From: Pyxidicoccus parkwaysis
GTDB lineage: Bacteria > Myxococcota > Myxococcia > Myxococcales > Myxococcaceae
Assembly: GCF_017301735.1 (NCBI RefSeq)
Contig: NZ_CP071090.1
Location: 4,826,001-4,890,000, forward strand
Length of the DNA: 64,000 bases
Direction of reading: 5' to 3'
The position numbers and the translations under genes are program-made. The notes under the pieces were generated by a model that saw nothing but the letters and a program-made list of their open reading frames with translations, was not told where the DNA came from and searched no databases. Shown in pieces: positions 26,211 to 35,903 of this stretch. Position 1 is the first letter of the stretch, and each line of letters starts with the position of its first letter.

Positions 26211-28343
26211 ATGGATTTGCCCTGCCCGTCTCGCCGGCTCGCGCACCTCTTCACGCTGGGCGCCGCGCTGTTCCTGCTATTCGCCCGCCCTTCCGCCGCA
26301 CAGCCTTCCGAGGCGTCAGGCGCCACCGTGCCCGTACTCGAGGGCTGGCGCTACCGTTGGGGTGACTCGCCCGCGGGTGCGGACGGCGTGCCCACGTGGG
26401 TGACGTCTCCGGGGGCTCCGGAGGCGTGGCGCGAGACGAAGGCGCTCACGGAAGTTCCCGGCCGCGGTGACCACACCTTCCTGTGGCTGCGCATCCCCGT
26501 GCCCGACGGCGGCTGGGCCGACCCCGCGCTCTTCCTCGGCGAGGTGACCAGCGCCATCGAGGTGTACGCCAACGGCCAGCGCGTCTACACGAGCGGCCAG
26601 ATGAACCGCGGCGGCCGCGAGGTCTCGGAGAATCTCGCCTGGCACCTGATTCCGTTGCCGCGCGAGGTGCTCGGCAAGGAGGTGATGCTGCGCATCCAGT
26701 CCAGCGCGCCCACCATCGGCGTGTCGCGGGACGCGAAGGTGGGGGCGCAGCATGAATTGCTCGCCGCCCTCACGCGCGAGGGACAGGCGCCGTTCGTCAT
26801 GGGCTGCCTGCTGATCGCCGTCGCCCTGGGCTCGGGCGGGGCCTTCGTCATGCACTGGCGGCGGCGGATGCTGGCGGGGCTGGCCGTCTTCTCCGTCAGC
26901 GGCGGCATGCTGCTGTTGGGCTTGAGCGGCCTGCCGGCGACGCTCTGGAGCGCTTCCGTCGCCGCGACGCGCGGCATGCTGCTGGGCATCTTCCTGCTCG
27001 CGGCCGGGCTGATGGCGTTCGTCTCGGACGCGCTGCTCGAGAACCGGATGCGGTGGTTCTACAAGCTCTCGGTGGGCTTCTCCGTCATCTCCGGCCTGGG
27101 CGCCTTCGTGGCCCTCGTCGACCTGGGGCTCGGCCAGCGGGTGATGGTGCCATTCATGCCCATCGCGCTCATCATCCTGGTGCTGTGCTTCGCCGTGGCC
27201 GCGCTCGAGGCCTGGCGGGGCAACCCGGACGCGCGCCTCTTCGTCTCCGGCCTGTGCGTCCTCGTGGTGGCGCTCCTCGTCACCGTGCTGCCCGTCATCG
27301 GGGTGATGAAGTCGTCGTTCGGCAACGTGTCGCACTGGGGCTACCTGGCGCTGACGCTGTCGCTCGTCGCGGTGGTGGCGCGCCGCTCCATCGAGGTGGT
27401 GCGCGCGCTAGAGACGCACACGCGCCAGCTCGAGGAGCGCCAGGAGGTGGTGCGCGCCCTGGCCGAGCGCATGGGCAGCGGCGCCGGCGAGCTCGCCACC
27501 GTGGTGCAGCAGCTGCGCTCGTCGAGCGACCAGCAGACCGAGGGTGTCAGCCGTCAGGCCGTGGCGCTCCAGGAAGCGGAGCAGACGGTGAAGGAGATTC
27601 GCCGCAGCTCGCAGATGACGGCGGAGAAGGCCACCGCGCTGGCCGAGGCGTCCGAGAGCGCCGAGCAGGTGGGCCGCGAGGGCATGGATGCCCTGGAGCG
27701 GACGCTGGCGGACCTGGCGGCCATCCGCTCCGAGGTGTCGGAGATGGCGCGGCGCATCCTCGCGTTGGATGACCAGACGCGCGAGGTGTCGACCATCGTG
27801 GAGTCGGTGAAGGACCTCGCGGACCAGTCGAACATGCTGGCCATCAACGCGGCGATCGAGGCAGCGCGCAGCGGTGAGAGCGGCAAGGGCTTCGGCGTGG
27901 TGGCGCGGGAGATGCGCGGGCTCGCGGACCAGTCCATCCGGGCCACGCACCGCATCCGCGAGGTGCTCGACGGCGTGAGCACGAGCATGCGCGAGGCGGC
28001 GCGGAACAGCGAGAAGGGCGACGAGCGGGTGCGTCAGAGCCTCGATGCGGTGCGCACGTCGAGCGCGCAGTTCCAGCAGCTCGCGGTGCTCATCGCGGAC
28101 ACCAGTGCGAACGTGCGGCAGATTTCAGCCGCCGTCAGCGCGCAGGACGCGGGGACGCACCAGATGGCCACGGCCATCCAGGAGCTGTCCAGCCAGATGC
28201 AGCGCACGCTGAAGACGGTGCAGGAGACCCAGGAGGCCACCCGCTCCGTCCAGGGGCTGGCGGAGAGCATGTCTGGCATGGCCCGCCAGACGCTCGGCAC
28301 CGACGTCGCGACCGTCCCCGCGGCACCGAGCGCCAGCGCCTGA
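26211..28343 (+). CDS. Methyl-accepting chemotaxis protein with 7TMR-DISM sensor
   Basis: A 710-residue chemoreceptor. A signal sequence (to about 30) precedes a periplasmic jelly-roll DISMED2-like domain (about 35-185, with LWLRIPVPDGGW and VYANGQRVYTSG). Seven transmembrane helices span about 190-395, then a cytoplasmic methyl-accepting region has the conserved hairpin tip around NMLAINAAIEAARSGESGKG. There is no HAMP domain, which is usual for 7TMR-linked receptors. It is likely to couple to CheA/CheW encoded elsewhere. A 91-base gap precedes it, without a recognised promoter. Confidence 0.92.
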   Translation: MDLPCPSRRLAHLFTLGAALFLLFARPSAAQPSEASGATVPVLEGWRYRWGDSPAGADGVPTWVTSPGAPEAWRETKALTEVPGRGDHTFLWLRIPVPDGGWADPALFLGEVTSAIEVYANGQRVYTSGQMNRGGREVSENLAWHLIPLPREVLGKEVMLRIQSSAPTIGVSRDAKVGAQHELLAALTREGQAPFVMGCLLIAVALGSGGAFVMHWRRRMLAGLAVFSVSGGMLLLGLSGLPATLWSASVAATRGMLLGIFLLAAGLMAFVSDALLENRMRWFYKLSVGFSVISGLGAFVALVDLGLGQRVMVPFMPIALIILVLCFAVAALEAWRGNPDARLFVSGLCVLVVALLVTVLPVIGVMKSSFGNVSHWGYLALTLSLVAVVARRSIEVVRALETHTRQLEERQEVVRALAERMGSGAGELATVVQQLRSSSDQQTEGVSRQAVALQEAEQTVKEIRRSSQMTAEKATALAEASESAEQVGREGMDALERTLADLAAIRSEVSEMARRILALDDQTREVSTIVESVKDLADQSNMLAINAAIEAARSGESGKGFGVVAREMRGLADQSIRATHRIREVLDGVSTSMREAARNSEKGDERVRQSLDAVRTSSAQFQQLAVLIADTSANVRQISAAVSAQDAGTHQMATAIQELSSQMQRTLKTVQETQEATRSVQGLAESMSGMARQTLGTDVATVPAAPSASA

Positions 28344-28361
28344 CGAAAGGCTGTCTCCGCC

Positions 28362-28491
28362 GGGCCCGAAGAAGCTCCGGGCCCATGAAGCGGAGGCGTC
28401 CACGCGCCGGCCCCGCTGTCGCTTCGGAGCGTTGGGCGGCGGCACTCTGAACGCGGCGCCACCAGGGAGCACCCGGTACGAAGCCGGGTGC
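28362..28491. terminator. Two hairpins between convergent genes
   Basis: GGGCCCG / CGGGCCC (28362-28368 and 28378-28384) and GCACCCGG / CCGGGTGC (28469-28476 and 28484-28491). They lie between the chemoreceptor and the convergent FHA gene, one near each end of the 160-base gap. Confidence 0.5.
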
Positions 28492-28503
28492 CCCATACGG
28501 CCT

Positions 28504-29571
28504 TCACCCGAGGGAGAAGGTCACCCGGATTCCTCCGAGCAGGTACTCCTCGCCGTCCGACACGAGGCGGCGGGCGATGCGGGTGTTGTCGAACCAGGTG
28601 CCGTTCGACGACGTGAGGTCCTCGATGAAGTACTCGGCGCCCTCGCGCACCACGGCGGCGTGCTCGCGGGACACGCGCGCGGACTTCACCACCAGGTCGC
28701 AGTGCGCCCCACGACCGATGACGAAGCGCTCGCGCGAGACACGCACCGGCTCGCTGTCATCGAGCTTGACGTGGAGCGGCACCCCCGACGTCGTCTTCAC
28801 GACGATGGTGGTCTCCAGCGGAGCCGGCGGCTTCGGCGTAGGCACCGGCAGCCCGCCACCCTCTGAGGGCGAGTCGTCATCGTCGTCGAAGGCGCCCACG
28901 CCGCTCGCGCCATCGTCGGTGACCTCGTTGTCACCCGTGGCGCCCTCCTCGTCCTCGTCGGAGCCCTCGTCATCGTCCGAGGCGCCCTCATCCTCCGAGG
29001 ACTCGTCGTCATCCGACACGTCCTCGTCATCCGAGTCGTCCTCATCCTCCGAGTCCTCCGCTTCCTCACGGAGCTGCTCGTTCACGGGCTCCACCAGCCG
29101 GTCGACGTCCGCGAGGATGTCGCGAATGCGCGCCACCACCGCCGGACGAAGCGCCTCCACATCGACCTGAGGAGCCGGAGCTTCCGGCTCGGGCCGGATT
29201 GCCGCCAGCACGGCCTCCGTCTCGGAGGGCTCTGCTTCCTCCAGCGTGACGCTGGCCGGGCCCACGTCCGTCGCGACCTTCGGGGCCGAGACCGCCACCT
29301 CGCTGCCCTCCGTCGTCCGAGCAACCTCCACCGGCGGCTGCACAACCGGCGCTGAGACGGGCTGCACGGGCTCGGGCGCCCGGGGCGCGGCGGCCGTCGT
29401 CCCGTCGAGCAGGCTGACCTGCGTGGGCGTGATGAAGCCGAACTGGCGGGCCAGCGAGAAGATGGCCTGGTTGAGCAGGACGTCGCGGTCCACGCCCATC
29501 TCGCGGCTCATCGTCTCCAGGGCGGTCCAGAGGGGGTCCGAAACAGAGACAGTGCGGGAAGTGCGGTTCAT
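28504..29571 (-). CDS. FHA-domain protein with ribbon-helix-helix-like N-terminus
   Basis: A 355-residue cytoplasmic protein. Residues 5-45 (RTVSVSDPLWTALETMSREM and following) look like a ribbon-helix-helix fold. A Pro/Ala/Val-rich linker follows, then a strongly acidic low-complexity segment of Asp/Glu/Ser (about 165-235). The C-terminal FHA domain shows FVIGRGAHCDLVV, SREHAAV and SSNGTWFDNTRI, all typical phosphothreonine-binding loops. It should bind phospho-Thr targets of Ser/Thr kinases. It starts 3 bases after the stop of the thioredoxin/MORN gene, so they form an operon. Confidence 0.9.
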   Translation of the reverse strand: MNRTSRTVSVSDPLWTALETMSREMGVDRDVLLNQAIFSLARQFGFITPTQVSLLDGTTAAAPRAPEPVQPVSAPVVQPPVEVARTTEGSEVAVSAPKVATDVGPASVTLEEAEPSETEAVLAAIRPEPEAPAPQVDVEALRPAVVARIRDILADVDRLVEPVNEQLREEAEDSEDEDDSDDEDVSDDDESSEDEGASDDDEGSDEDEEGATGDNEVTDDGASGVGAFDDDDDSPSEGGGLPVPTPKPPAPLETTIVVKTTSGVPLHVKLDDSEPVRVSRERFVIGRGAHCDLVVKSARVSREHAAVVREGAEYFIEDLTSSNGTWFDNTRIARRLVSDGEEYLLGGIRVTFSLG

Positions 29572-29574
29572 GGC

Positions 29575-31884
29575 TCAGCTCCCCCTCAGGTTGTCCTGCC
29601 AGGGCGAAACATGGGCTGGGTTGATAAGCCAGAGGAACATCGCCTGCATGTCGGCGTACTGCTGCTCGGCGATGCCCACGAGGTTCGGGTGCAGCTCGTC
29701 GATGTCCATGCCCTCGAACGGGAAGCCCGGCGAGTTCGACATCTTCGCGCCCCGCCCTCCCGTCACGCGGCGATCCCTGCTGCGCCACAAGCGCTGGCTC
29801 GCCATGCCCGCGGCATGACCGAAGTCCGCGGGCGGAGCCACCGCCCGTGGCATCGCCACTCCGCGCTCCCCACAGGCCCACATCAGCCACGTCAGCGCAT
29901 TCCAGTCCGCGCGAGCCGCGCGAGCGAGGTCCGGCAGCCCCATCCGCGCGATGGGCAGCGTCTCGTCGATGGAGATGGTCTCCCCCTCCTCGTCGTCGAA
30001 CTCGTCCACGACCAGCTCCACGGGCCCGCCCGGCAGCAGCGCGGACAGGTCCGGCGGCATCCAGGGCAGTGACGCGCCGGGCTTGAAGCGCTTCACCATC
30101 GCCGCGCGCACCAGCTGCAACCGCGTGGCGTACTTCTGGACGATGCGGTGGACGGCCGTCAGCTCCTGCCCGGCCCCCTCGGGGAGACCGTTGTACGTCG
30201 AGTGCGGCTTCTCCTCCGCCGGCCAGAAGTCGAGCTTCCGGAAGAGGCACCGCGCGTACGTCCCGAGGAACCGGGCCGTCTGCGGCTCCGTCGCCGCGAG
30301 CGCCTCGGCATCCCGATTCATGTGCGCGTCGAGCCCCAGGTTCGCCAGGATGAGGCCGCGGGTGAACAGGAACTCCGTGCGCTCCGGATGGAGCAGCATC
30401 GCCGCGTGGATGAAGTCGAGCGCCGCGCGAGGCCGGTCCGACTGGTCCAGCAGCACCGCGTACCCGCGCAGCAACATGCCCGCGTCGCCACCGCGCACGA
30501 GCGTGTCCGCCATGGGCGCCCACGAATCCCCTGCCCCCTCCAGCGTGTGCCCCGCGATGCCCTGCGCGTTCTCCGGAGTGCGCGGCAGCACCACCCGAGC
30601 CAGCAGCGCCGCCAACTCCTCGTGCCGCTGCTCACACGCCGCCGCGCGCGCCACGGCCAGCACCGCCTCGCGGTACTTCCTCGCCTCGGCGCACGTGGCG
30701 GCGTACTCGCGCCACTCGCTCGCCTTGCGCGGCAGGTTGGAGAAGACGGGCGACTCGCGCAGCTCGTCCTCGCCCTGCGCCACGCCCAGGTCCTTCGTCA
30801 GCACCACCTTGCCGTTCGCATCGAGCAGCGACCAGACGCCGTGGGCCAGGTTCTCCTCGCACTGGCCCTCGTCGAAGGCCACGCGCGGGTCCGCGTACTC
30901 GTCCTCCGCGCGCGAGTGGAAGCGGCCGGTGCGGCTGCCGTGGACGAACTCGGCCTCCCACAACAGCTCGCCCTCGGCCGTCCAGAACCGGCACAGGCCG
31001 TGGCGCTCCCCTTCCGCATCGACGTGCACGTGGGCCCACTGGTCGTCGTTCTCATGGAACTCCGCCTCGGGCGGGACGTCCCTGGGACGGTCGGGGTACG
31101 GCTCGCCGGTGCTCGGCACCACCTTGCGGTCCTGAGCGTCGAAGTGCTGCACGCCCACGACGCGCCCGTGGTCATAGGTCATCACCGTCTTGCGCACCTT
31201 CTCCGAGACGCCATTCTCGTGCATGCGCTCGGTGGTGAAGCCCTCGCTGGCGTACCAGGTGCGCGGCCCGTGCAGCTCTCCCTGCACGAACTCGCCGTCC
31301 TGCGAGACGCCGCCGCTCTCATGGAAGCGCTTGAAGGCGCCGTGCGGCTTGCCGTGCTCGTAGTGGCACTCGTTGCAGAGCGTGCCGTCCGCGCGCCAGT
31401 ACTTCCAGACGCCGTGCTTCTCGCCGTCGTCGTCCTGCGGGCCGTGGGCCCACTCCTGGTCCTTCTCGTCCCACTCGGCCTCGGGGTCGACGCCCGGCGG
31501 CGCAATCCCCTGCTCGGTCAGCCGCTTGTTCTCCTCCGCCTTCTTCACCAGGGCGGCGTCGAGCGTCTTCAGCGACTGCACCAACGTCTCCAGGCGTCCG
31601 CGCGGCAGCGCGCCGCTGGAGCGGTGCACGATGACGCCGTCCTTGAAGGCCATGAGGGTGGGAATCGACTGGATGTCGAACCGGCCTCCGAGGTCCGGAT
31701 GCGCCTCGGTGTCCACCTTGCCGAAGATGACGTCCGGATGCGCCTTCGCGACGGCTTCGTAGGTGGGGGCGAAGGCCCGGCACGGTCCGCACCAGGCTGC
31801 CCAGAAGTCCACCAGCACGAGGCCGCTCTTTCCCGTGGTCTGCTGGAAGTTGTCGTCGGTCAGCTCGACGGTGTGCTCGCTCAA
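29575..31884 (-). CDS. Thioredoxin domain fused to MORN-type repeats and a helical C-terminus
   Basis: A 769-residue protein. Residues 1-105 are a full thioredoxin with active site WCGPC (Cys32, Cys35) and the cis-Pro loop QSIPTLM. Residues about 165-385 carry YwqK/MORN-variant repeats (GEKHGVWKYWRADGTL, HGKPHGAFKRFHESGG, GERHGLCRFWTAEGEL). The remaining half is helical, TPR-like in places, with no recognised domain. The TTG start at 31884 is chosen because GAGGAG precedes it and the thioredoxin fold starts at once; longer upstream frames lack a ribosome site. It is co-transcribed with the FHA gene. Confidence 0.85.
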   Translation of the reverse strand: MSEHTVELTDDNFQQTTGKSGLVLVDFWAAWCGPCRAFAPTYEAVAKAHPDVIFGKVDTEAHPDLGGRFDIQSIPTLMAFKDGVIVHRSSGALPRGRLETLVQSLKTLDAALVKKAEENKRLTEQGIAPPGVDPEAEWDEKDQEWAHGPQDDDGEKHGVWKYWRADGTLCNECHYEHGKPHGAFKRFHESGGVSQDGEFVQGELHGPRTWYASEGFTTERMHENGVSEKVRKTVMTYDHGRVVGVQHFDAQDRKVVPSTGEPYPDRPRDVPPEAEFHENDDQWAHVHVDAEGERHGLCRFWTAEGELLWEAEFVHGSRTGRFHSRAEDEYADPRVAFDEGQCEENLAHGVWSLLDANGKVVLTKDLGVAQGEDELRESPVFSNLPRKASEWREYAATCAEARKYREAVLAVARAAACEQRHEELAALLARVVLPRTPENAQGIAGHTLEGAGDSWAPMADTLVRGGDAGMLLRGYAVLLDQSDRPRAALDFIHAAMLLHPERTEFLFTRGLILANLGLDAHMNRDAEALAATEPQTARFLGTYARCLFRKLDFWPAEEKPHSTYNGLPEGAGQELTAVHRIVQKYATRLQLVRAAMVKRFKPGASLPWMPPDLSALLPGGPVELVVDEFDDEEGETISIDETLPIARMGLPDLARAARADWNALTWLMWACGERGVAMPRAVAPPADFGHAAGMASQRLWRSRDRRVTGGRGAKMSNSPGFPFEGMDIDELHPNLVGIAEQQYADMQAMFLWLINPAHVSPWQDNLRGS

Positions 31885-32005
31885 GGGGGGCTCCTCTGAC
31901 GTGGGAGCGGACGCTTGTAGTGGAAGCTCCCCCCGGAGGCCAGATGCAACCCGCCCTACAGGCTCACTCCATGCACCTCGAAATCTTGAAGTGCGAGAGG
32001 GGCGC

Positions 32006-34555
32006 CTACGCGAGGACTTGGGAGAGGAATGGCGCGGTGCGGCTGGTGCGCGACTTCGCGACGTCCGCGGGTGTGCCGGCCACCACCACCCTGCCCCCCT
32101 CGTCACCCGCGCCCGGGCCCATGTCGATGACCCAGTCGCTCTCCGCGATGACGCGCATGTCGTGCTCGACGAGGATGACGGTGTTGCCCGCCTCCACCAG
32201 CCCCTTGAGCTGCGACATCAGCTTGTCCACGTCCGCGGGGTGCAGTCCCGTGGTGGGCTCGTCGAGCACGTAGAGCGTGTTGCCCCGCTGCATCCGTTGC
32301 AGCTCCGTGGCGAGCTTGATGCGCTGGGCCTCGCCGCCGGACAGCTCCGTGGCGGGCTGGCCCAGGCGCAGGTAGCCCAGGCCCACCTCGCGCAACACAT
32401 CGAGCGAGCGGAACACGTGCGGCTCGTCGGCGAAGAACGCGTGGGCCGCGTCCACCGTCATGCCCAGCACCTCGGCGATGTTCTTTCCCCGATACTGAAT
32501 CTCCAGCGTCTTCGCGTTGTAGCGGGCGCCATGGCACGTGGGGCACGGCGCGTAGACGCTGGGGAGGAAGAGCAGCTCCACGCTGACGAAGCCCTCGCCC
32601 TCGCACGTCTCGCAGCGGCCCTTGGCCACGTTGAAGGAGAAGCGGCCCACGTCGTAGTGCCGGGCCTTCGCCGCGGGCGTCGAGGCGAACAGCTTGCGCA
32701 CGTTGTCGAACAGGCCCGTGTACGTCGCGAGGTTGGAGCGCGGCGTGCGGCCGATGGGCTTCTGGTCCACGCGCACCAGCCGCTTGATTCCCTCCATCCC
32801 CGAGGCAATCCGCCCGCCCGTGGTGAGCACCACGGTGCGCTCCAGCTCGTCGACGTCCTCCTCTTCCGAGGGCACCTCGTGGCCGAGCTGCTCCGCGACG
32901 AGCTCCACCAGCACCTGGCTCACGAGGCTCGACTTGCCGGAGCCGGACACGCCCGTCACCGTGGTGAAGACGCCCAGCGGGAACTCCACGTCCAGCCCGT
33001 GCAGGTTGTTGCGCGAGACGCCCTCCAACCGCAGCCACCCCTTCGGCTCGCGAGGCGCATGGTGCAGCCGCGTCTCCGCGCCGAAGAGGTAGCGCCGCGT
33101 CTGTGAGGCCTCCACGCGCTGGAGTCCTTCGAGGGGCCCGCTGTAGAGGATGCGCCCGCCCTTCTCACCGGCGGCCGGGCCCACGTCGACAATCCAGTCC
33201 GCGTGACGGATGACGTCCACCTCGTGCTCCACCACGAAGAGCGAGTTGCCCGAGCCCTTGAGCTGGTCCAACGCCTTCAGCAGCGCTTCGGTGTCCGCCG
33301 GGTGCAGGCCCGCGGAGGGCTCGTCCAGCACGTACACCACGCCGAACAGGTTGGAGCGCACCTGTGTGGCGAGCCGCAGCCGCTGCAATTCCCCGGGCGA
33401 CAGCGTGGGCGTGCTGCGCTCCAGCGAGAGGTAGCCCAGCCCCAGCTCGGTGAGGACGTTGATGCGCGCGAGCAAATCCTTCGCGATGCGCGAGGCGACG
33501 AGCGCCTTCTCCGGGTGCTCGCGAGCCAGCTTCGCCGCGCCCGGTGCGGTGCCATCCGCTGCGGGCCGAAGGATTTCCGCCACGCGCTTCAGGGGCAGCC
33601 GGGAGAGCTCACCGATGTCGAGCCCCGCGAAGGTGACGGAGAGCGACTCGCGCTTCAGCCGCTTGCCCCGGCAGACGGAGCACTCGCCGCCCACCATGTA
33701 CTGCGAGACGCGCTTCTTCATCAGCGCGCTCTGCGTGGTGGCGAAGGTCTGCAGCACGTACTTCCGCGCGCCGGTGAAGGTGCCCATGTAGCTGGGCGGC
33801 TCCTTGCGCTTGAGCGCGCGGCGCGTCTCCGCCGGAGTGAAGCCCGCGTAGACGGGGACGGTGGGCTGCTCGTCGGTGAAGAGAATCCACTCCCGGTCCT
33901 TCTTCGGGAGGTCTCGCCACGGCGTGTCCACGTCGTAGCCGAGCGTCACCAGGATGTCGCGCAGGTTCTGCCCGTGCCACGCGGGAGGCCACGCGGCGAT
34001 GGCGCGCTCGCGGATGGTGAGCGAGTCGTCCGGCACCATGGACTTCTCGGTGACTTCGTACACGCGGCCCAGGCCGTGGCAGTTGGGACAGGCACCCGCG
34101 GGCGTGTTGGGAGAGAACGCATCCGAGTCCAGGTGCGGCTGGCCCGGCGGGTACGTGCCCGCGCGCGAGTACAGGAGGCGCAGCGAGTTCGCGATGGTGG
34201 TGACGCTGCCCACCGACGAGCGGGACGTGGGCGAGCCCCGGTGCTGCTGCAGCGCCACGGCCGGAGGCAGGCCGTCGATGGAGTCCACCTCGGGGATGCC
34301 CGCCTGGTCGATGAGACGGCGCGCATAGGGCGCCACGGACTCGAAGTAGCGGCGCTGGGCCTCCGCGTAGAGCGTGCCGAAGGCCAGCGAGGACTTGCCC
34401 GAGCCGGAGATGCCCGTGAACACCACCAGGGCGTCGCGGGGAATCTCCACGTCGATGTTCTTCAGGTTGTGCTCGCGGGCGCCGCGGACGCGGACGTAGC
34501 CCGTTCGCGCGTGGCCTGACGTATCGGGAGGGTGGAGGTCTCGGAGTTTGCGCAT
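32006..34555 (-). CDS. UvrA-like excinuclease ATPase, short class II form
   Basis: An 849-residue double ABC ATPase of the UvrA family. It has Walker [21 protein letters not shown] and [13 protein letters not shown], two signature/Walker B sets ([12 protein letters not shown] with [25 protein letters not shown] with [13 protein letters not shown]), and zinc-binding pairs CPNCHG, CSVCRG, CETCEG and CPTCHG. The length and the [13 protein letters not shown] stretch fit the UvrA2/DrrC-like subgroup, which lacks part of the UvrB-interaction region. Members of this group are tied to drug or DNA-damage tolerance rather than canonical repair. Start ATG 34555 has only a weak ribosome site. Confidence 0.9.
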   Translation of the reverse strand: MRKLRDLHPPDTSGHARTGYVRVRGAREHNLKNIDVEIPRDALVVFTGISGSGKSSLAFGTLYAEAQRRYFESVAPYARRLIDQAGIPEVDSIDGLPPAVALQQHRGSPTSRSSVGSVTTIANSLRLLYSRAGTYPPGQPHLDSDAFSPNTPAGACPNCHGLGRVYEVTEKSMVPDDSLTIRERAIAAWPPAWHGQNLRDILVTLGYDVDTPWRDLPKKDREWILFTDEQPTVPVYAGFTPAETRRALKRKEPPSYMGTFTGARKYVLQTFATTQSALMKKRVSQYMVGGECSVCRGKRLKRESLSVTFAGLDIGELSRLPLKRVAEILRPAADGTAPGAAKLAREHPEKALVASRIAKDLLARINVLTELGLGYLSLERSTPTLSPGELQRLRLATQVRSNLFGVVYVLDEPSAGLHPADTEALLKALDQLKGSGNSLFVVEHEVDVIRHADWIVDVGPAAGEKGGRILYSGPLEGLQRVEASQTRRYLFGAETRLHHAPREPKGWLRLEGVSRNNLHGLDVEFPLGVFTTVTGVSGSGKSSLVSQVLVELVAEQLGHEVPSEEEDVDELERTVVLTTGGRIASGMEGIKRLVRVDQKPIGRTPRSNLATYTGLFDNVRKLFASTPAAKARHYDVGRFSFNVAKGRCETCEGEGFVSVELLFLPSVYAPCPTCHGARYNAKTLEIQYRGKNIAEVLGMTVDAAHAFFADEPHVFRSLDVLREVGLGYLRLGQPATELSGGEAQRIKLATELQRMQRGNTLYVLDEPTTGLHPADVDKLMSQLKGLVEAGNTVILVEHDMRVIAESDWVIDMGPGAGDEGGRVVVAGTPADVAKSRTSRTAPFLSQVLA

Positions 34556-34688
34556 GCGAGGTCTGCTTGAAGGTGGTGTCGGATGAGTCAAAGCAACAGG
34601 GGCCGGCCGTGCGTCCGTCCAGCGAGCAGGCGGGCCCGCACCTCTGGTAGATGGGCGCGGCAGTTCCACTTCTCACTGGAGTTTCACG

Positions 34689-35210
34689 ATGACCGCAGTT
34701 TCCAGCCGTGCACTCGTCCTCGCGCTGATGCTCACCTCCACCTCTGCCCTGGCGGGGGAGCAGTGGGTCCAGGCGCGGGCCATCCTGAATTCGTGCGGCT
34801 ACTTCAACAACGCGCAGGTGGAGGTGACGCTCTCCTACCGCAACCTGGACCTGCCGTGGGGCACGTCCGTGTACCTCATCTACGGCTGGGGCGGCTCCAG
34901 CGCCCCCGGCACGTCCTTCGACTGGCAGCCGCAGGCAACGACGGTGGAGGCTCCGGCGACGGCTCCGTGGTACTGGGGCACGAAGGTGACGAGCATCTTC
35001 CGGGCGCGCAGCTCGACGCAGTACTCGAACATCAACTACGTCTGGAAGGTCGTGCTGCCCGACGGCAGCGAGTTCTACGAGAAGGGCAACTCCTCCACGT
35101 ACGGCTACTACGCCGCGGACTTCTCCGCCGTGCCGGTGCCCTGCGTGAACGACGGCCAGTTCATCGGCACGCCGCAGTCGCTGCCCATCACCACCGTCGT
35201 GAAGAACTGA
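34689..35210 (+). CDS. Secreted protein of unknown function
   Basis: A 173-residue exported protein with a signal peptide (cleavage after TSALA-GEQW). The mature part is rich in aromatic and beta-forming residues (VEVTLSYRNLDLPWGTSVYL, then WYWGTKVTSIF) and contains only two Cys residues. It looks like a small beta-sandwich, possibly carbohydrate-binding-like, but no family is recognised. GGAG lies 8 bases before the ATG. It is transcribed divergently from the uvrA-like gene and 189 bases before the sigma-factor operon. Confidence 0.7.
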   Translation: MTAVSSRALVLALMLTSTSALAGEQWVQARAILNSCGYFNNAQVEVTLSYRNLDLPWGTSVYLIYGWGGSSAPGTSFDWQPQATTVEAPATAPWYWGTKVTSIFRARSSTQYSNINYVWKVVLPDGSEFYEKGNSSTYGYYAADFSAVPVPCVNDGQFIGTPQSLPITTVVKN

Positions 35211-35319
35211 CGGCTCGCCCCTTGTCGCGGTGGCTGGCCCTGACCGGTCCCATGGCGGATGCTGTGGGGCCGTGTCGGCGTCCGGCCGTCGCGAAAAAGG
35301 GGTTCCCAATTTCCGGCGC

Positions 35320-35371
35320 CCGGACGGTCTTCTCTTCGAAGGAGTGCACCGCCGTGAGTTTCACCGTCCGG
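35320..35371 (+). promoter_or_regulatory. 9-bp inverted repeat in the sigma-factor leader
   Basis: CCGGACGGT (35320-35328) and ACCGTCCGG (35363-35371) are perfectly complementary across 34 bases, ending 28 bases before the ECF sigma start. It may be a leader hairpin or two half-sites for a dimeric regulator. Confidence 0.4.
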
Positions 35372-35399
35372 AAGCCCAGGCCAGGAGGAGGCGCGCGCC

Positions 35400-35903
35400 A
35401 TGGATGACGCGTGGCTCGGCCAGCTCTATGAGCGCCATGGCTTCCTCGTGCACCGGCGCTGCCTCCAGCTCGTGCGCCGGCCCGAGGATGCCGAGGACGC
35501 GCTGCAGGAGACCTTTCTCCGGGTGAAGCGCTACGGCCCTCCTCGCGAGGGCGAGGCCACGCTCGCCTGGCTCTACACGGTGGCCGCGCGCTGCTGCTTC
35601 GACCTGATGGAGAAGCGTGGCCGCGAGCCCGTAGCCGAGGAGTCGCAGCTCGCCACGCTGGAGGAGCGCGGTGGCGGTTCGACGGAGGACGCGGACCGGC
35701 GCGCGCTGCTGGGCGCGGCGCTGCGCACGCTCGACGGGAAGACGCGCACCATTGGCGTGCTCCACTACCTGGACGGCTACACGCAGGAAGAGGTGGCCGC
35801 GCAGACGGGCTTCTCGCGCAAGACGGTCGGCAAGAAGCTGAAGACATTCGAGGACCGCATCCGCCAGCTCTTCGGTGGACGCGGCAACGAGGCCTCACGA
35901 TGA
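35400..35903 (+). CDS. ECF-type RNA polymerase sigma factor
   Basis: A 167-residue sigma-70 family factor with region 2 (YERHGFLVHRRCLQLVRRPE, DALQETFLRV) and region 4 (LHYLDGYTQEEVAAQTGFSR), the latter a helix-turn-helix for -35 binding; regions 1 and 3 are missing, as in ECF factors. A very strong ribosome site (AGGAGGAGG) precedes the ATG. Its stop overlaps the anti-sigma start (ATGA). It should be held inactive by the anti-sigma and direct its own operon or envelope-stress genes. Confidence 0.93.
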   Translation: MDDAWLGQLYERHGFLVHRRCLQLVRRPEDAEDALQETFLRVKRYGPPREGEATLAWLYTVAARCCFDLMEKRGREPVAEESQLATLEERGGGSTEDADRRALLGAALRTLDGKTRTIGVLHYLDGYTQEEVAAQTGFSRKTVGKKLKTFEDRIRQLFGGRGNEASR

